Source: BQJD01 sp965652415 (GTDB lineage Bacteria > Pseudomonadota > Gammaproteobacteria > Arenicellales > CAJQKF01). From it: a stretch of DNA of 35,299 nucleotides. The notes under the pieces are model-generated. The model did no database searches. It saw only the letters and a list, made by a program, of their open reading frames with translations, and was not told where the DNA came from. This document shows positions 8,274 to 16,006 of this stretch, one piece after another (positions within the stretch are counted from its first letter, which is position 1; the number at the start of each line of letters is the position of its first letter). The DNA lies in NCBI GenBank assembly GCA_965652415.1, contig CBFGVH010000017.1:1-35299 (forward strand), given 5' to 3'. The translations under genes were made by a program, and so were the position numbers.

Positions 8274-8282
8274 TATTAAACG
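8257..8282. promoter_or_regulatory. Operator with 10-bp stepped half-sites (importer copy)
   Basis: TCGACA (8257-8262), CCTA, TGTCGA (8267-8272), ATAT, then TAAACG (8277-8282). The first two form a perfect inverted repeat with a four-base centre. The third is a degenerate copy (4 of 6) of TCRACA. The same layout occurs at 18323-18348 before the CoA-ligase gene, with 11 identical consecutive bases (TGTCGAATATT). It also overlaps the stop codon of the acyl-CoA dehydrogenase gene. The likely binder is the TetR protein encoded at 11410-12180, by inference only. Confidence 0.6.
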
Positions 8283-9340
8283 CTGATGGTCTGCGCGCTT
8301 ACTTCGGCGGGTGCCAGCACGCCGCTGACGAGCAGGTCGGCGTTGTTGACGCGCGCCAGCGACGTTCCGCCGAGAACGCTGTTGAGCCTGAGCGCGCGCT
8401 TGAGATACAGGTGCGCGTCCGTTTCCCAGGAAATGCCGGCGCCACCGAGCAGCTGGATGCAGCCGCGCGCCGCGCCGAGGGCGGCATCGGCGGCGAGCAC
8501 GCGGGCGGCGGCGGCACCCGCCGCATCGGCGCGGGCGGCGCTGGCGCGGGCGCATACCAGGGCCTTGCGAAAGTCGACGTACAGGTCCGCGAGCTTGTGC
8601 TTGACGGCCTGGAAGCTGCCGATGGGGCGGCCGAACTGCCGGCGCTCGGCGCACCAGTCGAGGGCGCGCTGAAGCACCGCCGCGGCCACCCCGGCGCACT
8701 CGCCGGCGAGGGCGATGTTGGCGTCGAGAAACAGGTCGGCGAACCCGGCGGCGTCGAGTTCGGTCGCGATGATGCGGCGGTGCTCGAGGACGCCGTGGGG
8801 GACCTCGATCTCGGCGAGTGGACAGGAGGGATCGAGATGACCCGGATGCGAAAGGATCACGAGTTCGGAACGCGGCACGAGGCTCGCCTCGACGCGGGTC
8901 GTTCCCGGTCCCGTCCTGGCGCAATCGACGAGCATTGCGCGGCTCGCGAGATCGGGATGTTCGAGCAGCCAGCGGGGTTTCCCGGGCAGGGGTGAAGCCA
9001 GGCATGCCGGCCCGCCTTCCGCGTCCGCTATCCCCGCCGGGCTGCCGGCCGCGCGCGCCAGGGACGGGGCGAGGACCGCGCTGGCGAGGAAGGGACCGCA
9101 GAACAGGCCCGCGCCAAGCTCCTCGGCCAGCTCCAGCAGTGCGTCGCGGCCCGCCGAGGCCCCGGTGCCGTCGTCCACGAGATCCAGCCAGCCGAGCCCG
9201 GCGGCGGCCTCCCAGTGCCGGCGGGCGAGGCCGGCCGGGTCGGCACCGGCGGAGGTGAGCGAACCATGGGGCGCGATGTCCGCCAGCGCGCGGCGGACGC
9301 TGTCGCGCAGGATCGACTCGGGGCCGTCGAGCAGGTTCAT
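8276..9340 (-). CDS. Acyl-CoA dehydrogenase, small partner subunit type
   Basis: From ATG at 9340, which overlaps the stop of the next dehydrogenase as ATGA, the protein has 354 residues, shorter than a typical ~385-residue enzyme. The C-terminal FAD-domain features are present: CAERRQFGRPIGSFQAVKHKLADLYVD, then GCIQLLGGAGISWETDAHLYLKRA. The middle is less conserved, and the end reads VLGGTSLARVNNADLL. Pairs of adjacent, unequal dehydrogenases are known from actinobacterial steroid catabolism, where they assemble as alpha2beta2 heterotetramers with one FAD site per pair. The same is likely here with the neighbour at 9337-10563. It would oxidise a CoA thioester at the alpha-beta bond. It is the last gene of the catabolic operon. 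Confidence 0.87.
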   Translation of the reverse strand: MNLLDGPESILRDSVRRALADIAPHGSLTSAGADPAGLARRHWEAAAGLGWLDLVDDGTGASAGRDALLELAEELGAGLFCGPFLASAVLAPSLARAAGSPAGIADAEGGPACLASPLPGKPRWLLEHPDLASRAMLVDCARTGPGTTRVEASLVPRSELVILSHPGHLDPSCPLAEIEVPHGVLEHRRIIATELDAAGFADLFLDANIALAGECAGVAAAVLQRALDWCAERRQFGRPIGSFQAVKHKLADLYVDFRKALVCARASAARADAAGAAAARVLAADAALGAARGCIQLLGGAGISWETDAHLYLKRALRLNSVLGGTSLARVNNADLLVSGVLAPAEVSAQTISV

Positions 9341-10563
9341 CGCGGCAGCCCCAGGCCGCGTTCGGCGATGATGTTGCGCATGACCTCCGAGGTGCCGGCG
9401 AGGATGGTTTCGGCGCGCGTCCACAGGTACTGGTAGTGCAGCCGGCCCTCGAGTGGCGCGCCGGCCTCGCCGGGGCCGTACAGCGCGGCGGGCCCGAGGA
9501 TCTCCATGACGAGGTCGAGCAGCCGCTGGTGGGTCTCGCTCCACAGCAGCTTGATCACGGATCCCTCGGCGCCGGGGGAACGGTTCTCGGCCGCCAGTGC
9601 GAGCATGTCGTCGGCCATGGCGCGCAGGGCGCGCGTGTCGTGGACCAGCGTCGCGATGGCGCCGCGGATGTGCGGGTCGTCGATGGCGCTCGCACCGTGG
9701 CGCGCCGTGGCGGCGGCGAGGCGGATCACCTCGGCCAGCTCCTCACCCAGTCGCACCACGCGCGGCACGAAGTAGGTGCCGCGCTCGAAGCCCGCGGCCG
9801 CCATGGCGACGGCCCAGCCCTCGTTCTCCTTGCCGAGGCGGTCGGCCTCGGGCACCTCGACACCGTCGAGAAACACGGCGCAGTAATCGGCGGCCCCGGT
9901 GATCTGCCGGATCGGGTTCACCGTGATGCCCGGGCTCGCCATGTCGACCAGGAACACGCTGATGCCGCGGTGACGCGAGTCGGCGTCGCCGGTGCGCGCC
10001 AGCAGGAAGCAGCGGCCGGCGAGGTCGGCGTAGCTGGTCCAGACCTTCTGGCCGCTGATGCGATAGCCGTCGGCCGTGCGCACGGCGCGCGTCGCGAGGC
10101 CCGCGAGATCGGAGCCGGTGCCGGGCTCGGAATATCCCTGGCACCAGATGGTGGCGTTGTCCAGCAGCGCCGGCAGATAACGCTGCTTCTGTTCCTCGCT
10201 GCCGTAGGCGAGCAGCGTCGGCGCAACGATGCCGTGGCCGATCATGTTGACGGGCAGGGGCGCGTTGGCGCGGGCGTACTCCTCGAGGAAGATCGCCTGG
10301 CGCGCCAGGTCGAGGGCGTGACCGCCGTAGTCCCTGGGCCAGCCCAGGCCGGACCAGCCGGCGGTGCAGGTGCGGGTCTCGAAACCCAGGCGAAAGTCGC
10401 GGTCGATGGTCAGGCGGGCCCAGTCGTCGCGACCGGCGAAGGCCGGAAGTCCCCGGGCCAGCCACTGGCGCACGCCGGCGCGGAAGTCATCATCGGTCGT
10501 GCGGTCGATGATCTCGCGGACGTCGTCGTCGAGCGAGCGGCGAAAACCCGGCATGGATGTCAT
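9337..10563 (-). CDS. Acyl-CoA dehydrogenase, large partner subunit type
   Basis: The protein has 408 residues from ATG at 10563, whose first bases overlap the crotonase stop (ATGA at 10560-10563). Typical motifs are present: GWSGLGWPRDYGGHALD, WCQGYSEPGTGSDLAGLATRA (substrate and FAD loop), VWTSYADLAGRCFLLART, FERGTYFVPR and TRAETILAGTSEVMRNIIAERGLGLPR. The position of the MCAD-type catalytic glutamate (IYEGT) is alanine (ILAGT), as in FadE-type enzymes that use a glutamate elsewhere. With the smaller neighbour it probably forms a heteromer that desaturates a bulky or cyclic acyl-CoA. Open sequence in the same frame runs further upstream across the crotonase gene, but it is a shadow. Confidence 0.92.
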   Translation of the reverse strand: MTSMPGFRRSLDDDVREIIDRTTDDDFRAGVRQWLARGLPAFAGRDDWARLTIDRDFRLGFETRTCTAGWSGLGWPRDYGGHALDLARQAIFLEEYARANAPLPVNMIGHGIVAPTLLAYGSEEQKQRYLPALLDNATIWCQGYSEPGTGSDLAGLATRAVRTADGYRISGQKVWTSYADLAGRCFLLARTGDADSRHRGISVFLVDMASPGITVNPIRQITGAADYCAVFLDGVEVPEADRLGKENEGWAVAMAAAGFERGTYFVPRVVRLGEELAEVIRLAAATARHGASAIDDPHIRGAIATLVHDTRALRAMADDMLALAAENRSPGAEGSVIKLLWSETHQRLLDLVMEILGPAALYGPGEAGAPLEGRLHYQYLWTRAETILAGTSEVMRNIIAERGLGLPR

Positions 10564-11375
10564 GCCTTGCCCGAACCGCCGAGTCCCTTGCCCCTGGCGA
10601 TGGCGCCGGCGAGTCCGGCGGCGCGTTTCTCGGCGAACTCCTCGGTCACGTGGGTGAGCTGGTGCAGGTCGAAGTGGGACGAAAGCGCGGTGCGAAAGCC
10701 CTGGGCGTCGAAGGCGCGGTTCAGCGATCGCTTGAGCAGGGCAAGGGCGAACGGCGGCGCGGCGGCGACGCGCAGTGCCAGGGCCCGGGTCTCGTCCTCG
10801 AGCGCTGCACGAGGCACCACCCGGTTGACCATGCCGATCCTGAGGGCGTCGGCGGCGGCCATGCGCTCGCCGGTGAACAGGAACTCCTTGGCCTGGCGCA
10901 GGCCCATGACCCACGGGTGCACCAGCACCTCGACCGCGGCGGTGGCGAGGGTATGGGTCACCGGGTCGGCGAAGAAGGCGTCGTCGGCAGCCACCACGAG
11001 GTCGCACATGTTGGCCAGCATGAAGCCGCCGGCGATGCAGGCGCCCTGGACCATGGCGATGGTCGGCTTGGGAAAGTCCCAGACCTTGAGCGCGTAGCCG
11101 TAGTAGCGCCGCGACTCGTAGTCCCAGCGCTGTTCGACGGTGAAATCGGCGCGGCTCTGCTGGGCTTCCTTCAGGTCGTGGCCGGCGGAGAAATGGTCCC
11201 CGTGGCCGCCGATGACGACCACGCGCACCGCGTCGTCGTCGGCCAGGCGCGACAGGGCGTCGTCCAGTTCGTCGAGCAGGGCGCGGCTCTGGGCGTTGCG
11301 GGCCCGTTCGCGGGCGTGCATCAGCCAGGCGACGCCCTGGTCGATCTCGAGGGTTATCTCGGAGTAGTTCGACAT
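10560..11375 (-). CDS. Crotonase-fold protein (enoyl-CoA hydratase family) lacking both catalytic glutamates
   Basis: The protein has 271 residues with crotonase landmarks: FSAGHDLKEA (CoA/oxyanion region), PKPTIAMVQGACIAGGFMLANMCDLVVAADDAFF and AKEFLFTGERMAAADALRIGMVNRVVP. Aligning on the MCD motif to rat mitochondrial hydratase (E144 and E164), the matching positions are M119 and V139. Ordinary syn-hydration is therefore unlikely. Crotonases without these residues catalyse ring opening, isomerisation or C-C hydrolysis, and I recall a group like this among actinobacterial homologues. The FADPVTHT segment offers D137 and H141 as possible replacements. Coupled to the dehydrogenase pair, it lies downstream of the TetR gene by 34 bases. 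The fold is certain; the reaction is not. Confidence 0.9.
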   Translation of the reverse strand: MSNYSEITLEIDQGVAWLMHARERARNAQSRALLDELDDALSRLADDDAVRVVVIGGHGDHFSAGHDLKEAQQSRADFTVEQRWDYESRRYYGYALKVWDFPKPTIAMVQGACIAGGFMLANMCDLVVAADDAFFADPVTHTLATAAVEVLVHPWVMGLRQAKEFLFTGERMAAADALRIGMVNRVVPRAALEDETRALALRVAAAPPFALALLKRSLNRAFDAQGFRTALSSHFDLHQLTHVTEEFAEKRAAGLAGAIARGKGLGGSGKA

Positions 11376-11409
11376 CGGCCGGATTTCCTCGGGTCTTGGA
11401 TGTTGGCAA

Positions 11410-12180
11410 TCATGGCGAGTTGTTCTCGAACTCGGACAGGCGTTCGAGCAGGTGGATGTCCTCTTTCAGGTTGTCGATGGCGGCGGCCAGGGTCCTGGGG
11501 GTCGGCCGCTCGCCGTCGGGGCGGCTCAAGCCGTGGATGACGATGTCCACCAGGATGCGCGCGATCTCCTGAGGGGTCTTGTTGCCGCTCGGCGAATACC
11601 AAAGCGCGGTCCAGTTGGACATGCCGATCACGGCGAAGGCCGCCATCTGCACGTCGACGTCGCGAAATTCCCCGGCCTTGACGCCGTCGGCGATCATGCG
11701 CGTGTAAAGGTCGAGGATCTGTCGGCGGCTGCGGGTGTAGTTGCGCCGGATGTCCTCGGGCACTTCCGATTCCAGGCGGTCGAACACCAGGAAACGGGAA
11801 CCGGCGCGCAGGCGCAGGATGATGCCGTCGGTGACGGCGCGGATCAGCCGCTCGGTCGGCGTCAGCTCCTTCTGCTCGAACAGTTCCAGGATACTGTTGC
11901 AGCGGCGGGTGATCTCGTCGTCGAACAGGGCCGAGATGATCTCTTCCTTGTTCTTGAAGTAGTGGTACACCGAGGACCGCTTCAGGTCCAGGGAATCAGC
12001 GATGTCGTTGATGCTGGTGCGGGCGTAGCCGCTGGTGCAGAACAGCTCCGCCGCCTTCTCCAGCAGGCGGTCGCGCACCAGCGCCTTGCGCGGGTTCTTC
12101 GGCGCCGGTCGGGCGGCGGTCTTGCGGCGCACCGTCGCCGTCTTCTTCGTCGTTCGTTGTTTTTTCCTGGTTGCTCCCAT
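11410..12180 (-). CDS. TetR/AcrR-family transcriptional regulator
   Basis: The 256-residue protein begins with a Lys/Arg/Thr-rich tail of about 35 residues. A standard TetR DNA-binding domain follows: RDRLLEKAAELFCTSGYARTSINDIADSLDLKRSSVYHYFKNKEEIISAL. The C-terminal ligand domain is all-helical. In catabolic operons such proteins usually bind a CoA thioester intermediate and repress until it appears. The gene lies within the operon between thiolase and crotonase, with GGAG seven bases before the ATG. It is the only DNA-binding regulator gene in the catabolic region, so it is the best candidate to bind the repeated half-sites at 8257-8282 and 18323-18348. That assignment is inference. Confidence 0.93.
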   Translation of the reverse strand: MGATRKKQRTTKKTATVRRKTAARPAPKNPRKALVRDRLLEKAAELFCTSGYARTSINDIADSLDLKRSSVYHYFKNKEEIISALFDDEITRRCNSILELFEQKELTPTERLIRAVTDGIILRLRAGSRFLVFDRLESEVPEDIRRNYTRSRRQILDLYTRMIADGVKAGEFRDVDVQMAAFAVIGMSNWTALWYSPSGNKTPQEIARILVDIVIHGLSRPDGERPTPRTLAAAIDNLKEDIHLLERLSEFENNSP

Positions 12181-12215
12181 GGGGACTCCGTGATGGCTTC
12201 AGAAGGACGGAGCCT

Positions 12216-13394
12216 TCACGCGACCTCGAACAGGCCGGCGGCGCCCATGCCGGCGCCGACGCACATGGTGGCCACCACGTAGCGGGCGCCGCGGCGCCTG
12301 CCTTCGAGCAGGGCATGGCCGGCGAGGCGGGTGCCGCTCGTGCCGTACGGGTGGCCGAGCGCGATTGCTCCGCCGTTGACGTTCATCCGCCCGGGATCGA
12401 TGCCCAGGCGGTCCCGGCAGTATAGCGCCTGGGAGGCGAACGCCTCGTTCAGCTCCCACAGGTCGATATCGTCGACGGCAAGGCCGAAGCGCTCGAGCAG
12501 GCGGGGCACGGCGAACACGGGCCCGATGCCCATCTCCTCGGGTTCGCAGCCGATCGCCTCGAAGCCGAGAAACACGCCCAGCGGGGCGATGCCGCGGCGC
12601 TCGGCGAGGGCGGCGTCCATGACCACGCAGGCGGCGGCGCCGTCGGAGAACTGCGAGGCGTTGCCCGCCGTGACAGTGCCGCCCTCGTTGACCGGCGCCA
12701 GCGCGGCCAGCTTCTGCGCGCTGGTATCGCGTATGCCCTCGTCGTGCTCGGCCACCACGTCGACATGGGCGGTGGCGCCGCTTTCCTTGTCGGTCACCAG
12801 CCTGCGAGTCGCCAGCGGCACGATCTCGTCGTCGAACACGCCGCCGTCGCGGGCGGCGGCCGCGCGGCGCTGGCTCTCCAGGGCGAAGGCATCCTGGGCC
12901 TCGCGGGAGACGCGGTAGCGCCGGGCCACGATCTCGGCGGTATCGAGCATCGGCATGTACAGGTCGGGCCGATGCTCGGCCAGCCAGTCGTCCTCGCGGC
13001 GATGCAGGTTCTTGTGCGCGGTCTGCACCAGGCTGATGGACTCCACGCCCCCGGCCACGCCCACGGCGATCTGCCCGCAGGCCACGGCATAGGCCGCCGA
13101 GGCGATCGATTGCAGGCCCGATGCGCAGAAGCGATTGATGGTGGCGGCGGCCGTGTCCACGGCGAGCCCCGCGCGCAGGGCCGCCTGCCGGGCCACGTTG
13201 TAACCGGTGGCGCCTTCCTGCATGGCGCAGCCGAGCAGCACGTCCTCGACTTCGCCCGCCTCGATTCCGGCACGATCCACAGCGTGGTGAATGACGTGGC
13301 CGGCCATGTGGGCACCGTGAGTGTCGTTCAGGGCGCCGCGCCAGGACTTGCAGAGCGGCGTTCTGACGTAGGAGGCGATGACGGCCGTTTTCAT
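12216..13394 (-). CDS. Thiolase (acetyl-CoA acyltransferase)
   Basis: The 392-residue protein has the full thiolase set: nucleophile C90 in NRFCASGLQ, the NEAFA loop, the histidine in GGAIALGHPYGTSGTR, and the second cysteine in CVGAGMGAAGLFE. It should be a catalytically complete degradative thiolase that cleaves a 3-ketoacyl-CoA with free CoA. It begins three bases after the stop of the ThDP-enzyme gene. In the IpdAB-type pathways this step follows ring cleavage, and the enzyme would correspond to FadA6 there. That correspondence is by context, not by sequence comparison I could run. Confidence 0.95.
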   Translation of the reverse strand: MKTAVIASYVRTPLCKSWRGALNDTHGAHMAGHVIHHAVDRAGIEAGEVEDVLLGCAMQEGATGYNVARQAALRAGLAVDTAAATINRFCASGLQSIASAAYAVACGQIAVGVAGGVESISLVQTAHKNLHRREDDWLAEHRPDLYMPMLDTAEIVARRYRVSREAQDAFALESQRRAAAARDGGVFDDEIVPLATRRLVTDKESGATAHVDVVAEHDEGIRDTSAQKLAALAPVNEGGTVTAGNASQFSDGAAACVVMDAALAERRGIAPLGVFLGFEAIGCEPEEMGIGPVFAVPRLLERFGLAVDDIDLWELNEAFASQALYCRDRLGIDPGRMNVNGGAIALGHPYGTSGTRLAGHALLEGRRRGARYVVATMCVGAGMGAAGLFEVA

Positions 13395-13397
13395 GGA

Positions 13398-15170
13398 TCA
13401 GGCGAGTTCCGTGCGATGTTGATTGCCGGCGGGCGCCGGGAACGCGGGCAGCCGGCCGCGGAACCACGAAAGCGGCGGTCGGGCCTCGGGGTCGGTGGCG
13501 ACGTCGATGACGGTCGGCCCGCCGCGGCGGATCGCCACATCGAGGGCCGCGTCGAGGGCATCGCCGAAGGCGCCGTCGTCGTCGGCCCGCGAACCGGCGG
13601 CGCCCACGGCGGCGGCGATCAAGGAGTGGTCGACGGGCAGCATGGTGCAGGCGTCGGTGTGGGAGCCGTGGAAAACGGTCTCTGCGTCTCGCTGGAAGCC
13701 CAGGACGCCGTTGTTCAATACCACCACGACGATGGGCAGTTCGAGCCGCACCGCGGTTTCCAGTTCCGACCACGAGTGGGCGAAGCCGCCGTCTCCGGCG
13801 ATGCAGATCACCTCGCGGCCGGGCGCGGCAACCGCCGCGCCGATGGCCAGCGGCAGTCCCCATCCGATGCCTGCCAGGCCGCGCGGCGTGATGAATCGCT
13901 GGCCGGCCCGGCGCGCGGTGAGAAACAGGCCCGCCCACAGGGAGGCGTAGCTGGCGTCGGCGACGACGATGGCATCGTCCGAAAGACGTGCATCGATCTC
14001 GGCCATGAGCCGCTCCGGGCGGGCAGGGCGGTGGGTCTCGCGCAGCGTCGCACCAAGGCGTTCGCGGCAATCGGCGTGAGCGCGTTCGATCAGCTGGGCG
14101 AATGCGGCGCGGGTGCCGGCTCGCGCGGAAAGATCCCTTGCCGTCATGGTTCGGGTCAGGGCCTCGATGCCGGCGCGCGCATCGCCGGCCAGGCGAAGGC
14201 TCTCGTAGTTCCGCCCGATCTCGGCGCCGTCGATGTCGAGGTGAACGTAGCGCGCGTCGCGGGGCATGAGGCGCCAGGAGTCGGTGCCGTTCTGACTGGT
14301 GCGCGTACCTGCAAGCAGGACGACGTCGGCTCCGCGCACGAACGCGTGCAGGCCGGCCGTCGGCGAGCCGTCGCCCATGGCGTGGCCGATGACGCCGACC
14401 GACAACGGATGCGTCTCGTCGACCGCGCCCTTGCCCATGACAGTGGTGGCCACCGGAAGGTGGCAGCGCTCCTGCAGCTCGGCCAGCGCGGCGGCCGCGC
14501 CCGAGGAATGAACCCCGCCGCCGGCAACCACCAGCGGCTGGCGGGCCCCGGCGAGCCAGTCGGCGGCCTCGGCGATGCGGTCGGCGTCCGGCATCGGACG
14601 ATCGAGAGGACAGTGTCCCAGGCGGGCGGTTCGCCGGCCCGGCGTCGCGGCAGCGGCGAAGAGTTCCGCCGGGACCAGCAGCACGGCCGGTCCCGGGCGC
14701 CCGCCGGCGGCGGCGGTGAAGGCCATGTCGACGTAGTCGTCGATGCGCCCGGCGTGTTCGACCCGGCGCACCCACTTGGCCACGGGCCCAAACAGGCTCT
14801 CGTGGTCGAGTTCCTGGAAGGCGTTGCGATCGGCGATGACGCGATCGACATCCTGGACCAGGGCAACGACCGGCACGGACGCCTTGAGCGCTTCGCCGAG
14901 CGGCGCCACCAGCAGCGCCGCGGCGGGACCGTTCTGGGCCGTGACCACGCCCACCCGGCCGCTGACCCGGGCATATCCGTCGGCCATGGCGCCGCCGGCG
15001 TTCTCCGTTCGGTAGGCCGCCTGGCGAATGCCGTGCGCGGGGGCCGCGAGGTGAAATGCGCTGGGTATGCTCTGCCCGAATACAACCTCGACGCCGTGGC
15101 GGGCGAAGGCGGCGGCGATCGCGTCGGCGACGGTGTCGACGGATTCGCGGGGCCGGTGCGCCTCGGTCAC
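13398..15170 (-). CDS. Thiamine-diphosphate enzyme, acetolactate-synthase-like superfamily
   Basis: The protein has 590 residues from GTG at 15170, which overlaps the IpdB-like stop as GTGA (15167-15170). The three domains are in the usual order: Pyr domain with activating glutamate E56 in AYRTENAGGAMADGYAR, central domain, and PP domain with the metal-binding GDGGFAHSWSELETAV...NN motif near residue 457. The family includes acetolactate synthase, 2-hydroxyacyl-CoA lyase, oxalyl-CoA decarboxylase and cyclohexane-1,2-dione hydrolase. The gene sits among CoA-ester genes. A lyase on a hydroxyacyl-CoA or a ring-cleaving diketone hydrolase therefore seems likelier than amino-acid synthesis, and no small regulatory subunit gene is nearby. 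The exact reaction is unknown. Confidence 0.88.
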   Translation of the reverse strand: MTEAHRPRESVDTVADAIAAAFARHGVEVVFGQSIPSAFHLAAPAHGIRQAAYRTENAGGAMADGYARVSGRVGVVTAQNGPAAALLVAPLGEALKASVPVVALVQDVDRVIADRNAFQELDHESLFGPVAKWVRRVEHAGRIDDYVDMAFTAAAGGRPGPAVLLVPAELFAAAATPGRRTARLGHCPLDRPMPDADRIAEAADWLAGARQPLVVAGGGVHSSGAAAALAELQERCHLPVATTVMGKGAVDETHPLSVGVIGHAMGDGSPTAGLHAFVRGADVVLLAGTRTSQNGTDSWRLMPRDARYVHLDIDGAEIGRNYESLRLAGDARAGIEALTRTMTARDLSARAGTRAAFAQLIERAHADCRERLGATLRETHRPARPERLMAEIDARLSDDAIVVADASYASLWAGLFLTARRAGQRFITPRGLAGIGWGLPLAIGAAVAAPGREVICIAGDGGFAHSWSELETAVRLELPIVVVVLNNGVLGFQRDAETVFHGSHTDACTMLPVDHSLIAAAVGAAGSRADDDGAFGDALDAALDVAIRRGGPTVIDVATDPEARPPLSWFRGRLPAFPAPAGNQHRTELA

Positions 15171-16006
15171 GCGCCGCTCCGGCCGTCGCGGGTGAAGGCG
15201 TCCTGGCGCCACAACTCCAGCAGCAGCGCGCGGCTGCCGGCATCGCTTTCCAGGCGTCGCAAGCCCAGCGGGTCGATCACGTTGCGGATGACGTCCAGTT
15301 CCTGCGGCGTCGGCGGCGTCGTCTCCGGGATGCTGTCGAAATCGTCCTCCCACTCGAACCCGGTGCGGCGGCGAAGCGTATCGGCGGACACGCCCGGATG
15401 CAGGGACTCGACGCGCATCAGGCCGCGATCGTCGTCGAAGTCGAACACGCCGAGATCCGAGACCACGATGCCGGGAAGCGCCGCGGGACCCGGCCAGGAG
15501 CCGCGCGCCCGCGAGTGGCCGAAGCCGCACACGAAGTCGACCTTGTCGACGAACGAGTGCCGGGTGTGGCGGCGGATATGGTAGTTGAGTCGCTCGCAGC
15601 CCCAAAGGTCGTCGGGGATGCCGCGGGCGCCCACCAGCTGCACCCTGGGCCTGTCCCAGTCTCCGACCACGGAGATGTTGGAGCTGCCTTCGCGGTCGAT
15701 CTGCACCGCGCCGATCCAGATGTCGAGGCGGCCGCCGGCGATCAGCCGGAACATCTGCTCCCAGTCGAGGGCGAGGCGGGCGCTGCCGGCCAGCACCCAC
15801 TCGTCGGACAGCGTCTTGGCATGCACGTCGCAGTCCGCCGCGGCGCGCGAGGCGGTGGTCAGGAAGAGATCGGGGCAGTACAGCGCCTTGGCGAGGCGCG
15901 CCGCGAGGTCCGACAGGATGGAGGCACCGACGCCGATGTTGCCGCCGCGGAACTCGCGCGCCATGCGGGCGATGAGCAGTTCCTCGAGGGTGAAGTCGTC
16001 GCTCAT
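15167..16006 (-). CDS. IpdB-like subunit, class I CoA-transferase fold
   Basis: The 279-residue protein (ATG at 16006, ATGA overlap with the preceding gene) matches, as I remember it, the pattern of IpdB of mycobacterial steroid catabolism. The matching segments are the NISVVGDWDRPRVQLVGARGIPDD region, IVVSDLGVFDFDDDRGLMRVESLHPGV, and PTPQELDVIRNVIDPLGLR at the end. IpdAB has the fold of glutaconate CoA-transferase but is a hydrolase that opens the last steroid ring (COCHEA-CoA). I see no (S)ENG motif carrying the transferase glutamate, in line with the hydrolase group. With the A subunit next door it should form a heterodimer or heterotetramer. A true CoA-transferase remains possible. Confidence 0.87.
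   Translation of the reverse strand: MSDDFTLEELLIARMAREFRGGNIGVGASILSDLAARLAKALYCPDLFLTTASRAAADCDVHAKTLSDEWVLAGSARLALDWEQMFRLIAGGRLDIWIGAVQIDREGSSNISVVGDWDRPRVQLVGARGIPDDLWGCERLNYHIRRHTRHSFVDKVDFVCGFGHSRARGSWPGPAALPGIVVSDLGVFDFDDDRGLMRVESLHPGVSADTLRRRTGFEWEDDFDSIPETTPPTPQELDVIRNVIDPLGLRRLESDAGSRALLLELWRQDAFTRDGRSGA

Noticed and set aside
6953..8995. Plus-strand open frame of 680 codons opposite the binding-protein gene
   Set aside because: Antisense to the SBP and a dehydrogenase gene and crosses the importer promoter; no recognisable domain.
10564..11409. Apparent fusion of the large dehydrogenase with upstream sequence
   Set aside because: The extra part is the crotonase gene read in another frame; the real start is ATG 10563 in ATGA overlap.
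13398..15170. Biosynthetic acetolactate synthase (ilvB)
   Set aside because: No small-subunit gene nearby, and the gene is embedded in a CoA-ester catabolic operon in GTGA overlap; only the superfamily can be stated.
12744..15584. Plus-strand open frame of over 900 codons
   Set aside because: Antisense to thiolase and ThDP-enzyme genes, Gly/Arg/His-rich, no motif; an artefact of GC-rich codon use.
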